From contig QGNO01000001.1 in NCBI GenBank assembly GCA_003228195.2, positions 21,550-85,549 of the forward strand: DNA of 64,000 nucleotides. Direction: 5' to 3'. The position numbers and the translations under genes are program-made. This DNA comes from Chloroflexota bacterium. Lineage in GTDB: Bacteria > Chloroflexota > Dehalococcoidia > Lucifugimonadales > QGNO01. The first letter of the stretch is position 1. Each line of letters starts with the position of its first letter. The notes beneath the pieces are model-generated. The model saw only the letters and a list, made by a program, of their open reading frames with translations. It made no database searches and was not told the DNA's origin. This document shows, piece after piece, positions 16,554 through 25,461 of this stretch.

Positions 16554-17579
16554 TCAGGGATAAAGAGATGGGTTTTCTAAGCCAGTAGTCTCTTCCAGCC
16601 CAAACATCAAATTCATGTTTTGAACAGCTTGTCCTGCGGCTCCTTTAACTAAATTGTCAAGGCAACTCACAACTACCAAGCGTTCTGTTTCTTCATCTAT
16701 GGTTGGATAAACCAGACAATTGTTGCTACCCAAAGTATGCTTGGTTTGCGGTGGTACCTTAGTGACGTGCACAAAAGGCTCGGCCCTGTAGTAGTCTTGA
16801 TATATATCTACAACTTCGCTTTTGGTCATGGGGTTCTTTAGAGGAGCGTAGCAAGTCGAAAGTATCCCACGTGTCATAGGTATACGGTGAGGGACGAACG
16901 TTACTCTAGCTATGTTGTTAGTGCTCAGTTGTGCTAGTTCTTGAGTTATTTCTGGCTTGTGGCCATGGCCATCTAAGCCGTACGCAATTACATTTTCATT
17001 GGCTTCTGCGTATAGGTCCATTAAGTTGCTGCTTAAGCCACCGCGACCTGCTCCAGAGATCCCAGATTTCGCGTCTATAATAATGTCGTTAGATATGATG
17101 TCTGAAATTATTGCGGGTGCGAGCGCTAGTATAGAAGCTTCTGGATAACACCCGGGGTTGGCTACAAGTTTAGTTGATTTAATTTCCGTTCTATGGATTT
17201 CTGGCATACCGTAAACGGCTTTCTCTAACAGTTCAGGCGCGGGATGCTTTACACTATAAGCTTTCTCAAATAAAGACGCATTTCGAATGCGAAAGTCTGC
17301 GGCGATATCTATGACCTTGATTTCATTCTTTATGAATGGTAATAAAGCAATAGCGCTGGCTCCGCTAGGCAACGCTGAAAAAACTACATCCACAGAAACA
17401 TCGATGCCTTCCGTTATTGGTAGGTCAACATCCCATAGATATGGCATCACTTCAGGGATGCGTTTTCCTGCCGCGCTCCTTCCAGTGACAGAAACGATCT
17501 CAGCTTCCGGATGGCGCGATAGCAAGCGTGTCAACTCGGACCCAGCGTACCCAGTGACATTGATGATACCAACCTTCAT
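16554..17579 (-). CDS. argC: N-acetyl-gamma-glutamyl-phosphate reductase
   Basis: 341 residues. ArgC performs the NADPH-dependent reduction of N-acetylglutamyl phosphate in arginine synthesis. The N-terminal nucleotide-binding motif is a variant (NVTGYAGSELTRLL instead of GATGYTG). The nucleophile is C144 in VANPGCYPEAS, and SGISGAGRGG and VPHRIPMTRGIL are conserved. No other arg gene is nearby, so it is isolated from its pathway. ATG start next to TAGGATAAATGT. Downstream on the same strand is tRNA-Glu. Confidence 0.95.
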   Translation of the reverse strand: MKVGIINVTGYAGSELTRLLSRHPEAEIVSVTGRSAAGKRIPEVMPYLWDVDLPITEGIDVSVDVVFSALPSGASAIALLPFIKNEIKVIDIAADFRIRNASLFEKAYSVKHPAPELLEKAVYGMPEIHRTEIKSTKLVANPGCYPEASILALAPAIISDIISNDIIIDAKSGISGAGRGGLSSNLMDLYAEANENVIAYGLDGHGHKPEITQELAQLSTNNIARVTFVPHRIPMTRGILSTCYAPLKNPMTKSEVVDIYQDYYRAEPFVHVTKVPPQTKHTLGSNNCLVYPTIDEETERLVVVSCLDNLVKGAAGQAVQNMNLMFGLEETTGLENPSLYP

Positions 17580-17664
17580 ACATTTATCCTAAGAAAAGAT
17601 ATCAAGAGTATAGCAATAAGAGTGTTGCCCTAACAAATTTCCAGATTGTATTGAAGGTTACTAA

Positions 17665-18600
17665 CTAATCCCTTTTCCGACCAACTACACGCTTTGCTGC
17701 ATCGACTATGTCGGAAGAACTAAGGCCGTATTTAGTTAATAGCTCATCTGGTTTACCTGATTCTGCGTATCTTGTAGTTGCTACCATTTCGATAGGCACC
17801 GCCCCTTGCCTTGCAGCTGACTGGGCTATAAGACTACCTAGGCCACCATGTATGTAATGTTCCTCAGCGGTTACTATCGCCCCAGTGTCCAAAGCGCTCA
17901 ATACTGCCTTTTCATCAAGAGGTTGCAATGTTGACATGTTTATAACAGTAGCTTGTATACCCTCTTTGGCTAATTCTGTGGCTGCTTTTAAGGATGCTGA
18001 TACCATGATTCCGCAGGCGATGATGGACAAGTCTGAGCCCGAACGCAACTCCTCGGCTTTTCCAAGCACAAAGTTTGTTGGGGTTTGATGAATTACATCT
18101 GTAGCAGGCCTTGAAAGTCGTATATAAAAAGGTCCAGAAATCTCTGCTGCCAACTTTACTACGGACTCTGTTTCGGGGCCATCGGACGGCACGACCACAT
18201 TAAAGCCTGGAAGTGCGCACATTAGGGCTATGTCCTCAATAGATTGTGCGGAAATGCCGTCTTCACCGGTTAGCAGTCCAGCGTGAGTGCAAACTATTTT
18301 AACGTTTGATTTCATCTGAGCTATATTTACACGTATTTGATCGTAAGGGCGTGCGGTACCGAATACAGCAAAGGTGGACACGAATGGTATTTTCCCTGAG
18401 GCGGCAAGTCCGGCAGCGATACTCATCATGTTCTGTTCGGCAGGGCCTAGATCAAAGAAACGGTTCGGAAACTCTTTTGCGAAGAGATGTGCAAAGGTCG
18501 ATATGTTGAGGTCGCCACCTACCACAACTATGTCTGGGTTTCGATGGCCTAGTTCCAGTAAAGCTTTTCCGAACGATTCACGTGTAGCCGTAGTAGTCAT
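17665..18600 (-). CDS. transketolase, C-terminal subunit of a split enzyme
   Basis: 311 residues. Contains the pyrimidine-binding and C-terminal domains of a transketolase, with GPAEQNMMSIAAGLA (the Glu that activates thiamine diphosphate) and a terminal domain ending in EEHYIHGGLGS. Forms the active enzyme with the neighbouring N-terminal subunit. The two subunit genes are 8 bases apart. Split transketolases are common in Chloroflexota and archaea. An alternative is 1-deoxyxylulose-phosphate synthase, which is unlikely because the genes are split and lack its markers. Confidence 0.92.
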   Translation of the reverse strand: MTTTATRESFGKALLELGHRNPDIVVVGGDLNISTFAHLFAKEFPNRFFDLGPAEQNMMSIAAGLAASGKIPFVSTFAVFGTARPYDQIRVNIAQMKSNVKIVCTHAGLLTGEDGISAQSIEDIALMCALPGFNVVVPSDGPETESVVKLAAEISGPFYIRLSRPATDVIHQTPTNFVLGKAEELRSGSDLSIIACGIMVSASLKAATELAKEGIQATVINMSTLQPLDEKAVLSALDTGAIVTAEEHYIHGGLGSLIAQSAARQGAVPIEMVATTRYAESGKPDELLTKYGLSSSDIVDAAKRVVGRKRD

Positions 18601-18608
18601 ATATATTC

Positions 18609-19592
18609 CTAGGTTTGAGATACTTTCATCTGCACGATTGCATTTGAAATGGAAGAAATCCTTTCAGGTGAATATCCCATAGTCAGCATATCCGCCTTCC
18701 AGGCGCTGTCCTTGCCTTCTGGCTTCGCTCCTAGTTCGGCTAATGCAATTGCTAGCTCGCCCCAAGATGGTGCTTTTCCATGGAACCCCGGATTATTTTC
18801 CATGAAACTTACCCCTTTACCTTTTATCGTTTTGGCTATTATCACGGTTGGCTGACCTTTTGTTTGTTTGGCTTGTACAAAGGCTTTGTAAAGGGCAGGA
18901 ACGCTATGCCCATTTACTGTCAATACCCTCCAGCCAAACGCCCGCCATTTTTGAGCTAACGGTTCCAATTCCATTACTTCGCTGGTAAAGCGGTCATTTT
19001 GGATCCCATTTCTGTCTACAATTGCGGTAATAGTGTCTAGTTTGTAGTGGGAAGCTGCCATGGCAGCTTCCCATATTTGGCCTTCGTCACATTCGCCATC
19101 TCCGAGAAGAACATAAGTATTGTGATTCTTTGAATCCACCCTGGCGGCCAAAGCAATACCTATTCCAAATGACAGTCCCATTCCTAGGGATCCGCCAGAC
19201 ATTTCGACTCCTGGCGTACCTATTCGGGTGTGCCCTTGTAAGTGGCTATCAATCTTACGAAAGCTACTAAGATCACTCATAGGGAAGTAACCCCTGTCTG
19301 CCAAGACCGTGTACAGGGCAGGGCAGGCATGTGCTTTGCTCAGAATAAACCGATCTCTTGATGGCAAGCTCGGGTTTTGGGGATCGTGTGTCAGGATCGA
19401 GTAGTAAAGAGTAGTTAGTATGTCTGTCTCAGAAAGAGACCCGCCGGAATGACCACTTCCGGCTTCCGCAACGGTAACCAGAAGATTGCGCCTTATTCTT
19501 TGGGCTACTCTCTTAAGTGCGACGACTTCATCTTTGGACAAGCCGTTACTCAAGTTATTTGTCAGCAGGGCTTGCCTACGGACGATGGTCAT
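18609..19592 (-). CDS. transketolase, N-terminal (thiamine diphosphate) subunit
   Basis: 327 residues. Holds the PP domain: AEAGSGHSGGSLS near residues 42-54, SKAHACPALY, and the thiamine-diphosphate motif GDGECDEGQIWEAAMAA. Carries out two-carbon transfer in the pentose phosphate pathway with the downstream C-terminal subunit. ATG start with GAGGAGTTAAATCA-type ribosome site just upstream. First gene of the pair; it diverges from an amidohydrolase gene starting at 19704. Confidence 0.92.
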   Translation of the reverse strand: MTIVRRQALLTNNLSNGLSKDEVVALKRVAQRIRRNLLVTVAEAGSGHSGGSLSETDILTTLYYSILTHDPQNPSLPSRDRFILSKAHACPALYTVLADRGYFPMSDLSSFRKIDSHLQGHTRIGTPGVEMSGGSLGMGLSFGIGIALAARVDSKNHNTYVLLGDGECDEGQIWEAAMAASHYKLDTITAIVDRNGIQNDRFTSEVMELEPLAQKWRAFGWRVLTVNGHSVPALYKAFVQAKQTKGQPTVIIAKTIKGKGVSFMENNPGFHGKAPSWGELAIALAELGAKPEGKDSAWKADMLTMGYSPERISSISNAIVQMKVSQT

Positions 19593-19703
19593 ATTGATTT
19601 AACTCCTCGTGACTTCGCTCGGAATTATAGCAGCCTTAGCAGGTATTGTAATCACCCGCGGTATCTGGAATTCTACAGTATAGTGTATGCTTCGATCGTT
19701 AAC

Positions 19704-20552
19704 ATGATAATAGACTTCCATACACACATTTTCCCTCCTTCATTTGAAGATAGACGTGCGGATTACCTGAGTCGCGATGCTACGTTAGCTGCTCTGTATT
19801 CTAATAGTGATCTGCCTATGGCTTCCGCTGAAGATCTTGTTTCGGCTATGGATGAGGCACAGATTGAAAAATCTGTGGTGATGGGCTTAGGCTGGACCGA
19901 TTTGGAAGCGGCCAAGGCATCCAACGATTATATTTTGAATTCGGCAGCTCGTTATGAGGGTAGATTGATACCATTTTGCTCTGTTAATCCTGCCTGGGGC
20001 GAAATGGCCCTCAAAGAAATTGAGAATAATGTTGCTTCAGGAGCCAGAGGTGTTGGTGAACTCCATCCGGACACTCAAGGATTTTCTTTTTCCGATTCCG
20101 CCGTCATGGATCCATTTATGAGCTTACTGAGATCTTATGGCGTGATACTGTTGACACATGCTTCTGAGCCTGTTGGTCATCAATATCCAGGTAAGGGTAC
20201 TATAACGCCATCAATCTTAATGAATCTTATCGATAGGTACCCAGAAGTAAATATTGTTTGCTCACACTGGGGTGGTGGACTCCCAATATATCGATTGATG
20301 CCAGAAGTAGATTCAGCTTTAAGTAACGTTTACTTTGACAGCGCTGCTTCACCTTTTCTTTATCGGGCGTCGATATATTCAGTTATGTCAAAAATAGCAA
20401 GATCTGGATCGATACTTTTTGGATCTGACTATCCTTTGTTGAACCCACAACGCCTTATTCGCCACATCAGGGCGGCAGATATTTCTGATAAAGAAAAAAG
20501 CCGAATCCTAGGCGAGAATGCTAATAATTTATTGGGACTTGATACTGTTTGA
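19704..20552 (+). CDS. amidohydrolase-2 family metal-dependent hydrolase
   Basis: 282 residues from ATG 19704; upstream in-frame sequence overlaps the transketolase gene antisense and is not conserved-looking. IDFHTHIFPP supplies the H-x-H metal ligands, later ligands are LLTHASEP, CSHWGGGLP and FGSDYPLL. Members of this family (ACMSD-like) are decarboxylases or hydrolases of aromatic or lactone substrates. The specific reaction cannot be predicted. The start sits 112 bases from the divergent transketolase start. Confidence 0.85.
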   Translation: MIIDFHTHIFPPSFEDRRADYLSRDATLAALYSNSDLPMASAEDLVSAMDEAQIEKSVVMGLGWTDLEAAKASNDYILNSAARYEGRLIPFCSVNPAWGEMALKEIENNVASGARGVGELHPDTQGFSFSDSAVMDPFMSLLRSYGVILLTHASEPVGHQYPGKGTITPSILMNLIDRYPEVNIVCSHWGGGLPIYRLMPEVDSALSNVYFDSAASPFLYRASIYSVMSKIARSGSILFGSDYPLLNPQRLIRHIRAADISDKEKSRILGENANNLLGLDTV

Positions 20553-20571
20553 ATGTTGAGACAAGTTTTTC

Positions 20572-21157
20572 ATGGGCAGACTTTTTGTAGCAGCCGACTT
20601 GGATGATTCCATCGAAAAACACCTTAGTGAAGTTGCAGGAGATCTCAGTGATTTATTCAGTCTAAAAATACGCTGGGTACCACGGGAGAATCGCCACTTA
20701 ACATTGACATTCATAGGCGCCGTAGACGAATGTCAGACCCTTTGAGGTATCGATGATATTAAACGCCCTTCGTTAGGAATTCCCAGATTTATCGTAGTGA
20801 TCGATGGATTGATAATCTTCCCACAACAAGGAACCCCTGGGATTTTGGCGCTGAGGGTACTGGATGAATCAAGGCGGCTTTCTTGTGCTAAGCGTATATT
20901 GGAAACACGGCTCGTTGATTTAGGATTAGAAATTGAGACTGGGACTCCCCCCCCCACATATTACCCTCGGTAGGATGCGTGGCAATTTCTCATCATATGA
21001 AGGAGCAGTATTGGATAATTTAAAGAAGCTTGTTGTCCAGATAGGTTACCAAAGCGTTGCTGTCAATGGTCTTAATCTTAATAGCAGCACTTTGACACGA
21101 GAGGGTGCGTTTTATATTCGGGGGGGGTCTTTAAAAATGAATCTAGATTTACCCTAA
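20572..21157 (+). pseudogene. thpR: RNA 2',3'-cyclic phosphodiesterase / LigT family, broken
   Basis: The reading starting at ATG 20572 gives GRLFVAADLDD, then WVPRENRHLTLTFIG, the first H-x-T motif of the LigT/ThpR 2H phosphoesterases. An in-frame TGA interrupts it at 20743-20745 (codon 58). The same frame then continues through FPQQGTPGILALRVLDE until a run of nine C at 20947-20955. One base fewer in that run would join PPPHITLGRMRG, the second H-x-T motif, and continue to the TAA at 21155-21157. The intact protein would be about 194 residues. With one nonsense codon and one frameshift the gene looks inactive, unless both are sequence errors. Confidence 0.85.
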
Positions 21158-21213
21158 TCAGTTGTTTGTGATATACTTCCCAAACTTTTTAGGATGTAGT
21201 AAGGGAGGATATA

Positions 21214-21426
21214 GTGGAGGCTCAGTTAATTAATTGTCAACAATGTTCCAGTGGCTCTCTGGTTCCGCTGTCGGATTTCGGAAGCCATGGGGCTCCTATT
21301 CAATATAAGGCTTGGGTTTGTACAAACCCAGATTGTGGATTTAACATCAAGATCAGGAATGGAGATGTTTATTTGAACGAGCCGATACACAGTGGTTCGC
21401 ATCAAGCTTCCAGAGTTCGTCAATAA
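21214..21426 (+). CDS. small zinc-ribbon protein
   Basis: 70 residues starting at GTG with GGGAGGATATA upstream, a good ribosome site. A C-x2-C pair (CQQC, residues 8-11) and a later C-x4-C pair (CTNPDC, about residues 36-41) form a probable zinc ribbon around a short beta segment QYKAWVCTNP. The C-terminal 20 residues are polar and probably unstructured. Function unknown; small ribbons of this kind often bind nucleic acid or a protein partner. It lies between the broken thpR and the sortase gene on the same strand. Confidence 0.75.
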   Translation: MEAQLINCQQCSSGSLVPLSDFGSHGAPIQYKAWVCTNPDCGFNIKIRNGDVYLNEPIHSGSHQASRVRQ

Positions 21427-21591
21427 CACGCTTTAGGTACGAAAGGTTCAACAGGTTTTTTAGCATGGGTTTGCCAATTTATACGATATGTAAAATCGTA
21501 TTGGCTTTGTAGGTTGTAAACGTTTATTATCTGGGGTGAATTGATTGAGCTCCCGTTTTTCGATTGTGGTGTTTCGCTATTCTGATGACCT

Positions 21592-22470
21592 ATGAATTAC
21601 CAGCTGGGCCGTTTTTTTGGCATAACCGTGATATTAGTTGGGTTTATAGTCCTTTCTGCTGGTCTAATCATGTTTGCGGTGAGTTGGGTGGGTGGGCAAT
21701 CTCTAAAAGCGCTTGAATTTACCGAGGCAATAACTCCTATAGCTTCATTTGATCAGCAATCTGGAGTCACGCTCCAGCAAGTTAAGGGTCTGAATATTGG
21801 CGAAGTCGGGTCAGAAGCCAAGGAAGTATTTGTCTCTGCACCAGACCCTAGATATATACAGTTGTATCCTGGGGAAAATCTCCCATTTTCACTCTGGAAA
21901 GAACCAAGAACAAATGAACCTTTCGATAATAAATCATCGAATATCTTGGAAGGATTCTTGCCCATTGGGGCGTTTGAGATTGGGTCGACTGGGCAAATGC
22001 CAGTAGCAAAAGGTCTTAGAATTCCAATACTGGAGTTAGAGGCCACTGTGACTGAGCTAGGGATAGTAGATTTGGGAGATTCTCTGGAATATGAAACACC
22101 TAAGCGAGTAGTTGGGCACATACCTGAAACTGCCAATCCAGGCGAATCTGGAAGGGTTTGGCTTTTCGGACACTTGCAAAGCCCACTTCGTGGAGAAGGA
22201 TCTGTATTTAGAGACCTCCCTCTGATTCCAAAGAAATTGAGAAATGGTGAACAGGTGTACGCATTGCTTGATGGTTCTCGAGGCACATATTTGTACGAGA
22301 TTAGGTCTTCCGAGGTACTCTCAGAGGAAGACCTGTACCTCTATTCTACGCTTGATTCCACTATAACATTGGTCACATGTGTGCCGCGCTTTACGTACGA
22401 TCATAGGTTGCTCATACACGGAGAGCTAATTGGGTTCAAACCAAATTTTCGTAGCGGTAGCATGATTTAA
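21592..22470 (+). CDS. sortase-family cysteine transpeptidase
   Basis: 292 residues. A single N-terminal membrane anchor (about residues 9-34) is followed by a 120-residue extracytoplasmic spacer and a C-terminal sortase domain. The catalytic triad is visible: H194 in LFGHLQSP, C263 in LVTCVPRF and R272 in YDHRLLIHGEL. Sortases attach proteins carrying a C-terminal sorting signal to the envelope, or process them. No protein with an LPXTG-like tail was seen in the window, so the substrate is unknown. It lies 165 bases after the zinc-ribbon gene and just before the T-box leader. Confidence 0.85.
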   Translation: MNYQLGRFFGITVILVGFIVLSAGLIMFAVSWVGGQSLKALEFTEAITPIASFDQQSGVTLQQVKGLNIGEVGSEAKEVFVSAPDPRYIQLYPGENLPFSLWKEPRTNEPFDNKSSNILEGFLPIGAFEIGSTGQMPVAKGLRIPILELEATVTELGIVDLGDSLEYETPKRVVGHIPETANPGESGRVWLFGHLQSPLRGEGSVFRDLPLIPKKLRNGEQVYALLDGSRGTYLYEIRSSEVLSEEDLYLYSTLDSTITLVTCVPRFTYDHRLLIHGELIGFKPNFRSGSMI

Positions 22471-22508
22471 AGAGAATGCACTATTTTGGTTATATGGAAT
22501 GGATTTTC

Positions 22509-22537
22509 TTGACAGTAATTTACGGCCTACTTATACT
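22509..22537 (+). promoter_or_regulatory. sigma70 promoter of the trpS-trp operon
   Basis: A perfect -35 TTGACA (22509-22514), a 17-base spacer and a -10 TATACT (22532-22537) lie 39 bases after the sortase stop. Initiation would fall near 22544, directly at the beginning of the structured T-box leader. This is the clearest promoter in the window. Confidence 0.88.
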
Positions 22538-22544
22538 CATTGCA

Positions 22545-22820
22545 GATGCAAATAACATGCTGAGAACGGAGATAGTAAGTCTTTAGCAATGGTCAGAGAG
22601 CCGGATAAGGTGAGAGCCGGTACAAAATGCGAAGGCTGAATGGGTCCGGGAGCAGCAACCCGAAATCGGAAGAAAGTAGGCGTTGCCGGAGGAGCACCGA
22701 TAACTGCTCAGTCGCATGTGTCGGCAATACTAAATGCGATGAAAGGTCCACAAGTTGTGGATGAATAAGGGTGGCACCACGGAAAAGCCCCGTCCCTGTT
22801 GGGATGGGGCTTTTCCGTTT
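22545..22820 (+). promoter_or_regulatory. T-box riboswitch, tryptophan-specific
   Basis: The leader has the T-box landmarks in order. Stem I has AGAGAGCCGG and GGTGAGAGCCGG. The specifier loop reads TGAA-TGG-GTCC, giving codon UGG (Trp) at 22641-22643. A central stem (GTTGCCG with CGGCAAT) follows, then the T-box sequence AGGGTGGCACCACGG at 22768-22782. The bulge UGGC (22772-22775) would pair with the GCCA 3' end expected of bacterial tRNA-Trp with discriminator G. Uncharged tRNA-Trp should stabilise the antiterminator and turn on trpS and the genes behind it. Confidence 0.95.
22781..22820 (+). terminator. T-box-controlled intrinsic terminator
   Basis: A hairpin of about 16 base pairs, GGAAAAGCCCCGTCCC against GGGATGGGGCTTTTCC with a TGTT loop and one G-T pair, followed by a short GTTT tract. 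Its 5' arm overlaps the end of the T-box sequence, so it is mutually exclusive with the antiterminator. The U tract is short for an intrinsic terminator. Confidence 0.9.
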
Positions 22821-22901
22821 AATAAGTACGAAAATTAATGGGACTACAGAAAATGGCAAACGGCTATCTGCTATCAGTGCTATACAAGATGAGGAAGATT
22901 G

Positions 22902-23918
22902 GTGACAAATAAAGACAAGAAACGCATATTAACAGGTGTCAGGCCCACTGGGGCTTTGCACTTAGGACATTACGTTGGTGCCCTAGAGAATTGGACTAGG
23001 CTTCAAGAAGAGTACGATTGCTTCTTTCTTATCGCTGATTATCAGGCGATGGGAGACCATTTGGATGACATTGAGGGTATAAGACGTTCAGTATATGAAG
23101 TAACTCTAGATTGGCTTAGTGTTGGTTTAGATCCGGGAAAAAGTTCGTTTGTCATACAGAGCCATGTGCCGGAGCATGCTGAGCTCGCGATGCTGCTGTC
23201 TATGGTAACTCCGTTAGGATGGTTGGAGCGTAATCCTACATTGAAAGCTGAGCGTGTGCGGCTAGAGAGTGAGGGACTGTCTGTTGGTTTCTATACGTAT
23301 CCAGTAAGCCAAGTAGCTGATATAGCACTGCCAAAAGCAAACTTGGTTCCTGTAGGTGAAGATCAGGTCCCGCATATTGAGATGACTAGGGAGGTTGTCA
23401 GACGCTTTAATCGAATGTTTGGGCAAACTTTCCCAGAGCCCGATAGCTTGGTTGGGCGAGTTGCCAGGCTTCCTGGCACGGATGGAGAAGCCAAGATGAG
23501 TAAGAGTTTAGGCAACGTGATATATCTCTCTGATGAAGAGGAGGCCGTGAATCAGAAAGTGAGAAGTATGTACACCGACCCCAACCGGACCCGCGCAGAT
23601 ATACCTGGGCGAGTTGAAGGAAATCCAGTGTTTGCTTATCACGATGCGTTCAATTCGGACCATGATGAAGTTAGTGACCTTAAAGATCGTTATACAAAAG
23701 GCTTGGTAGGGGATGTTGAAGTGAAACAGAAACTGGCGAATGCGATAAACAGATTTCTGGATCCCATCAGAGAGAAAAGGACCTACTATGAGGGGCATCC
23801 TATGGTGGTTAAGGAGGCATTGTTTGAGGGGACAAGAAAGGCCAAGTCGGTTGCGGAAGCTACAATGCGTGAAGTGAGAGAAAAAATGGGCATCAGTTAT
23901 TTTGTTGACGAATCTTGA
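22902..23918 (+). CDS. trpS: tryptophanyl-tRNA synthetase
   Basis: 338 residues. Class I aminoacyl-tRNA synthetase with the HIGH-type motif in PTGALHLGHYVGAL and the KMSKS loop in GEAKMSKSLGN. Both are intact and the length is typical of bacterial TrpRS. A GTG start at 22902 is preferred because GAGGA lies six bases upstream; TTG at 22899 is too close to it. The Trp T-box leader ends 81 bases upstream. Only 37 bases separate it from trpE, so the T-box probably controls the whole following run. Confidence 0.97.
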   Translation: MTNKDKKRILTGVRPTGALHLGHYVGALENWTRLQEEYDCFFLIADYQAMGDHLDDIEGIRRSVYEVTLDWLSVGLDPGKSSFVIQSHVPEHAELAMLLSMVTPLGWLERNPTLKAERVRLESEGLSVGFYTYPVSQVADIALPKANLVPVGEDQVPHIEMTREVVRRFNRMFGQTFPEPDSLVGRVARLPGTDGEAKMSKSLGNVIYLSDEEEAVNQKVRSMYTDPNRTRADIPGRVEGNPVFAYHDAFNSDHDEVSDLKDRYTKGLVGDVEVKQKLANAINRFLDPIREKRTYYEGHPMVVKEALFEGTRKAKSVAEATMREVREKMGISYFVDES

Positions 23919-23955
23919 GTAGCAACAAAAAGCGAGTAAGCAAGGGCATATATAT

Positions 23956-25416
23956 ATGATTTATAACCCAACTCTGGACGAAGTAAAATTAATTTTCCGG
24001 GAAAATAAATGGAATATGGTTCCTTTATACCGAGACATCAATATAGATTTGGAAACCCCAGTAACAGCATTCTTGAAGGTTGCTACTGGGCCGTATTCAT
24101 TTTTACTTGAAAGTGCTGAGGGAGGAGAACGCCAGGCTCGGTACAGCTTTATAGGTACCGAACCTTATGACATTTTGAAGACAGGACCACGAACTGAACT
24201 AGGCGCCATAGATCCGCTAATTCCATTACAAGAGAAATTGTCACGGTACAAGTCTTTAGCAGCCAGAGACTTGCCTAGGTTCTTGGGTGGCGCAATAGGA
24301 TATCTTTCATACGAAACATTTCGTTACTACGAACCGCGGGTTACTTCGCCTGAAGCTGATCCATTGGGAGTTCCTGAATCGGTACTAATGTTCACTGACA
24401 CTATGCTAGTGTTTGATCATGTGAAGCACGTTATAAAATTAGTTTCTCACGTCCATTTGCAGGATAATGTAGAAATGGCTTATCGCGAGGCCGCAGACCG
24501 AATTGAAACTATGGCACGGAGGCTGGAAACGGATGTGATGGTTTCTAAAGAGTCATGCATTGCCAACTACACACAGGCCGAAGTTTCAAACTTTTCAAAA
24601 AACGAATACATAGATGTAGTGAATCGTTGCAAGCAGTACATTATTGCCGGGGATATCATACAGGTGGTGCCATCTCGACGAATTGCCCGAAACACTTATG
24701 CAGATCCGTTTAGCATTTACCAGGCTCTGAGAGTGCTCAATCCGTCACCCTATATGTACTTTTTAAAGATGGACGATTTTTACATTATAGGTGCGTCTCC
24801 AGAGACTCTAGTGAGAGTAGAGGAAGGTTTTGTTTATAACTACCCTCTTGCAGGTACAGTGCGTCGTGGAGTAGATCCTGAAGAAGACGCAAGATTGGAA
24901 GAAAAACTGCGGAATGATGAAAAAGAGATGGCCGAGCACATAATGTTAGTGGATCTCGGGCGCAATGATGTAGGTAAAGTTTCGGAGTCTGGGTCTGTTA
25001 AAGTGAATGATCTAGCCAGGGTAGTTAAGTATTCCCATGTCATGCATCTTGAATCTGAGATTGAAGGAAAATTAAGGAGTGATAAGACTATATTTGATGC
25101 CCTACGATCGTGTATGCCGGCGGGCACGCTTTCAGGCGCGCCCAAGATTCGGGCTATGGAAATAATTGCAGAAGTTGAGCATGAAAAGCGTGGTCCTTAC
25201 GGCGCTGCAGTTGGGTACTTCGGTTTTCAGGGCAATATGGACACTGCAATACCGATAAGGACAATAGTTATGAAGAATGGCGTGGCCTATCTCCAAGCTG
25301 GTGGAGGGATTGTTTATGACAGTGACCCTGAATCTGAATGGCAGGAGACCGTGAACAAAATGGCGGCTCCAGCGAGGGCTATTGTGGTGGCCGAAGAGTC
25401 GCAGTTCTCTAAATAG
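23956..25416 (+). CDS. trpE: anthranilate synthase component I
   Basis: 486 residues. Converts chorismate to anthranilate with the TrpG glutaminase. The N-terminal feedback element LLES followed ten residues later by Ser (LLESAEGGERQARYS) is intact, suggesting inhibition by tryptophan. Chorismate-binding signatures include PSPYMYFLKM, GASPETLVRV, PLAGTVRRG and CMPAGTLSGAPK. ATG start with AAGGG upstream. Fits as second gene of a trpS-trpEGDCFB transcript. Confidence 0.97.
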   Translation: MIYNPTLDEVKLIFRENKWNMVPLYRDINIDLETPVTAFLKVATGPYSFLLESAEGGERQARYSFIGTEPYDILKTGPRTELGAIDPLIPLQEKLSRYKSLAARDLPRFLGGAIGYLSYETFRYYEPRVTSPEADPLGVPESVLMFTDTMLVFDHVKHVIKLVSHVHLQDNVEMAYREAADRIETMARRLETDVMVSKESCIANYTQAEVSNFSKNEYIDVVNRCKQYIIAGDIIQVVPSRRIARNTYADPFSIYQALRVLNPSPYMYFLKMDDFYIIGASPETLVRVEEGFVYNYPLAGTVRRGVDPEEDARLEEKLRNDEKEMAEHIMLVDLGRNDVGKVSESGSVKVNDLARVVKYSHVMHLESEIEGKLRSDKTIFDALRSCMPAGTLSGAPKIRAMEIIAEVEHEKRGPYGAAVGYFGFQGNMDTAIPIRTIVMKNGVAYLQAGGGIVYDSDPESEWQETVNKMAAPARAIVVAEESQFSK

Positions 25417-25461
25417 CTGTCATGGTAGTTAGTTCGAAGTAGACTGGGAATAAGAAAGACA

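Noticed and set aside
20743..20745. In-frame TGA in thpR as a selenocysteine or programmed readthrough codon
   Set aside because: The site is not catalytic in this family, no SECIS-like element is evident, and a second independent lesion lies downstream.
21120..21127. Eight-G run near the end of thpR as a second frameshift
   Set aside because: The frame through the run continues to a plausible C-terminus and stop, so no shift is needed.
22593..22859. 88-codon reading on the minus strand across the T-box leader
   Set aside because: It is antisense to a clearly structured RNA and has no ribosome site or domain.
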